Below, piece after piece: positions 63,140-64,000 of a stretch of DNA of 64,000 nt. Location of the stretch: assembly GCF_014647875.1 (NCBI RefSeq), contig NZ_BMQA01000002.1, positions 124,001 through 188,000 of the forward strand. The letters are read 5' to 3'. This DNA is from Streptomyces brasiliensis (GTDB lineage Bacteria > Actinomycetota > Actinomycetes > Streptomycetales > Streptomycetaceae). The notes beneath the pieces are model-generated. The model did no database searches. It saw only the letters and a list, made by a program, of their open reading frames with translations, and had not been told where the DNA came from. Both the position numbers and the translations under genes were made by a program. The first letter of the stretch is position 1. Every line of letters begins with the position of its first letter.

Positions 63140-64000
63140 TTGGCACCTTCCTTCACAAGTGCGGGCTCCTGCCCCTCGCTGCCGACGACATCGATCTGAA
63201 GTCCCTGCTCGCGCAGGAAGCCGACGGGCACGACGTTGTCCTCGTAGCGGCCGGGCAGTTCGATGCGCATCCGGCCGACCTGGAGGCCGCCGACGGTGTC
63301 GATGGCGGCGCCGAGGATCGAGATGTCGATGTTGTAGGTGCGCGACAGCTGGGAGATGACGGGCTGGGTGGCGGCCTCACCGTGGAAGGTGACGTCGAGG
63401 ACGGTCCGGTCGGCGCCGGAGGCCTCGCCGCCCACGGGGAAGAGCGCGGCGGCCAGTTCGGAGCCCGGGGTGGCGAGCAGCTCGCTGACGGTGCCGGACT
63501 CGACGATGCGTCCCTGCTCCATGAGCGCGGCGGAGTCGCAGATGCTCTTGACGACGTCCATCTCGTGGGTGATGAGCAGGACGGTGAGTCCCAGCTGCTG
63601 GTTCAGGTCGCGCAGCAGCTGGAGGATCGAGCGGGTGGTCTCCGGGTCCAGGGCGCTGGTGGCCTCGTCGGAGAGCAGCACCTTGGGGTCGCCGGCCAGG
63701 GCGCGGGCGATGCCGACGCGCTGCTTCTGGCCGCCGGAGAGCTGGGCGGGATAGACCTTGGCCTTGTCGCCGAGGCCGACCAGGTCGAGCAGTTCGAGCG
63801 CCTTGCGGGAACGTTCCCTCCCCGATGTGCCGAGGATCTCGAGCGGCAGCTCGACGTTCTCCTGGACCGTGCGGGAGGACAGCAGGTTGAAGTGCTGGAA
63901 GACCATGCCGATACGGCTGCGCGCCCGGCGGAGTTCCTTGCCCGCGCGCGGTCCACGGCCGGCGAGGGCCGTGAGGTCCTGTCCGGCGACGGTGACCGTC
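63136..64000 (-). CDS. metN: Methionine ABC transporter ATP-binding protein MetN, 5' part cut by window edge
   Basis: About 287 residues remain; the start and Walker A are to the right of the window. Visible are the Q-loop GMVFQHFNLLSSRTVQENV, signature LSGGQKQRVGIARAL, Walker B VLLSDEATSALDP, and H-loop LLITHEMDVVKSI. From about 90 residues before the end comes the NIL regulatory domain (VISQLSRTYNIDISILGAAID), which senses methionine. Any SAM-responsive leader would lie outside the window. Confidence 0.95.
   Translation of the reverse strand, partial: TVTVAGQDLTALAGRGPRAGKELRRARSRIGMVFQHFNLLSSRTVQENVELPLEILGTSGRERSRKALELLDLVGLGDKAKVYPAQLSGGQKQRVGIARALAGDPKVLLSDEATSALDPETTRSILQLLRDLNQQLGLTVLLITHEMDVVKSICDSAALMEQGRIVESGTVSELLATPGSELAAALFPVGGEASGADRTVLDVTFHGEAATQPVISQLSRTYNIDISILGAAIDTVGGLQVGRMRIELPGRYEDNVVPVGFLREQGLQIDVVGSEGQEPALVKEGAK

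Overview
This is a 64 kb piece of an actinobacterial chromosome, almost certainly Streptomyces. The DNA is very GC-rich, with strong third-position GC bias and frequent GTG (one TTG) starts. It carries ssgB, a sporulation-division gene confined to morphologically complex actinomycetes, and the conserved block thrS / HIT / pgsA / PIM acyltransferase / pimA / pdxS / pdxT / yebC / ruvCAB / yajC / secDF / apt / relA. I recall a similar order in Mycobacterium. I see no transposase, integrase, phage gene or CRISPR array. All family names come from reading the protein sequences by eye; no search was run.

Layout. 0-5.3 kb: the 5' part of rarA, a VKOR-family gene, then a four-gene cascade (ABC ATPase, ABC-2 permease, DesK-type sensor kinase, NarL-type regulator) in which each start overlaps the previous stop. 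5.3-9.7 kb: hisS and a metallo-hydrolase on the minus strand, a membrane-anchored cyclophilin and a DUF349 protein on the plus strand. 9.7-25.2 kb: the minus-strand housekeeping block, covering stringent response (relA), purine salvage (apt), protein export (secDF-yajC), Holliday-junction processing (ruvCAB), vitamin B6 (pdxST) and phosphatidylinositol mannoside synthesis (pgsA, acyltransferase, pimA). 25.5-33 kb: an EF-G-like GTPase, a large membrane protein of unknown function, a HIT hydrolase, a K+ channel and thrS.

33-45.7 kb is more varied. It has a coupled pair (a 411-aa protein with an OB-like tail and a DUF4365 protein), a DnaQ-like exonuclease, two identical tRNA-Val(CAC) genes bracketing 3.4 kb, ssgB, a CGNR zinc-finger regulator, small membrane proteins, a CPDC thioredoxin-fold protein, a double GNAT, and pabC/pabB for folate. 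45.8-46.4 kb is a tRNA operon: Gly(GCC), Cys(GCA) and three Val(GAC). 46.4-52.6 kb holds a zinc-ribbon protein, a phosphotransferase-like protein, GC-rich tandem repeats, a Ser/Thr kinase, and a tight unit of AraC regulator, VOC-ArsR fusion and two SRPBCC proteins. 52.6-60.4 kb has an RNA methyltransferase and a cobalamin/siroheme group (cobA, a 1288-residue BluB-CobT fusion with a long disordered N-terminus, and cobL). 60.5-64 kb has a RimJ-type acetyltransferase and the methionine importer metN-metI-metQ, with a broken metQ tail behind it.

Most of the window is ordinary core genome. The items most worth a second look are the VOC-ArsR fusion with no internal start, the BluB-CobT fusion, the DUF4365 pair, the metQ remnant, the EF-G-like protein with an altered G4 motif, and the stacked inverted repeats before the unknown 548-aa membrane protein. 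None of these by itself proves a new system.
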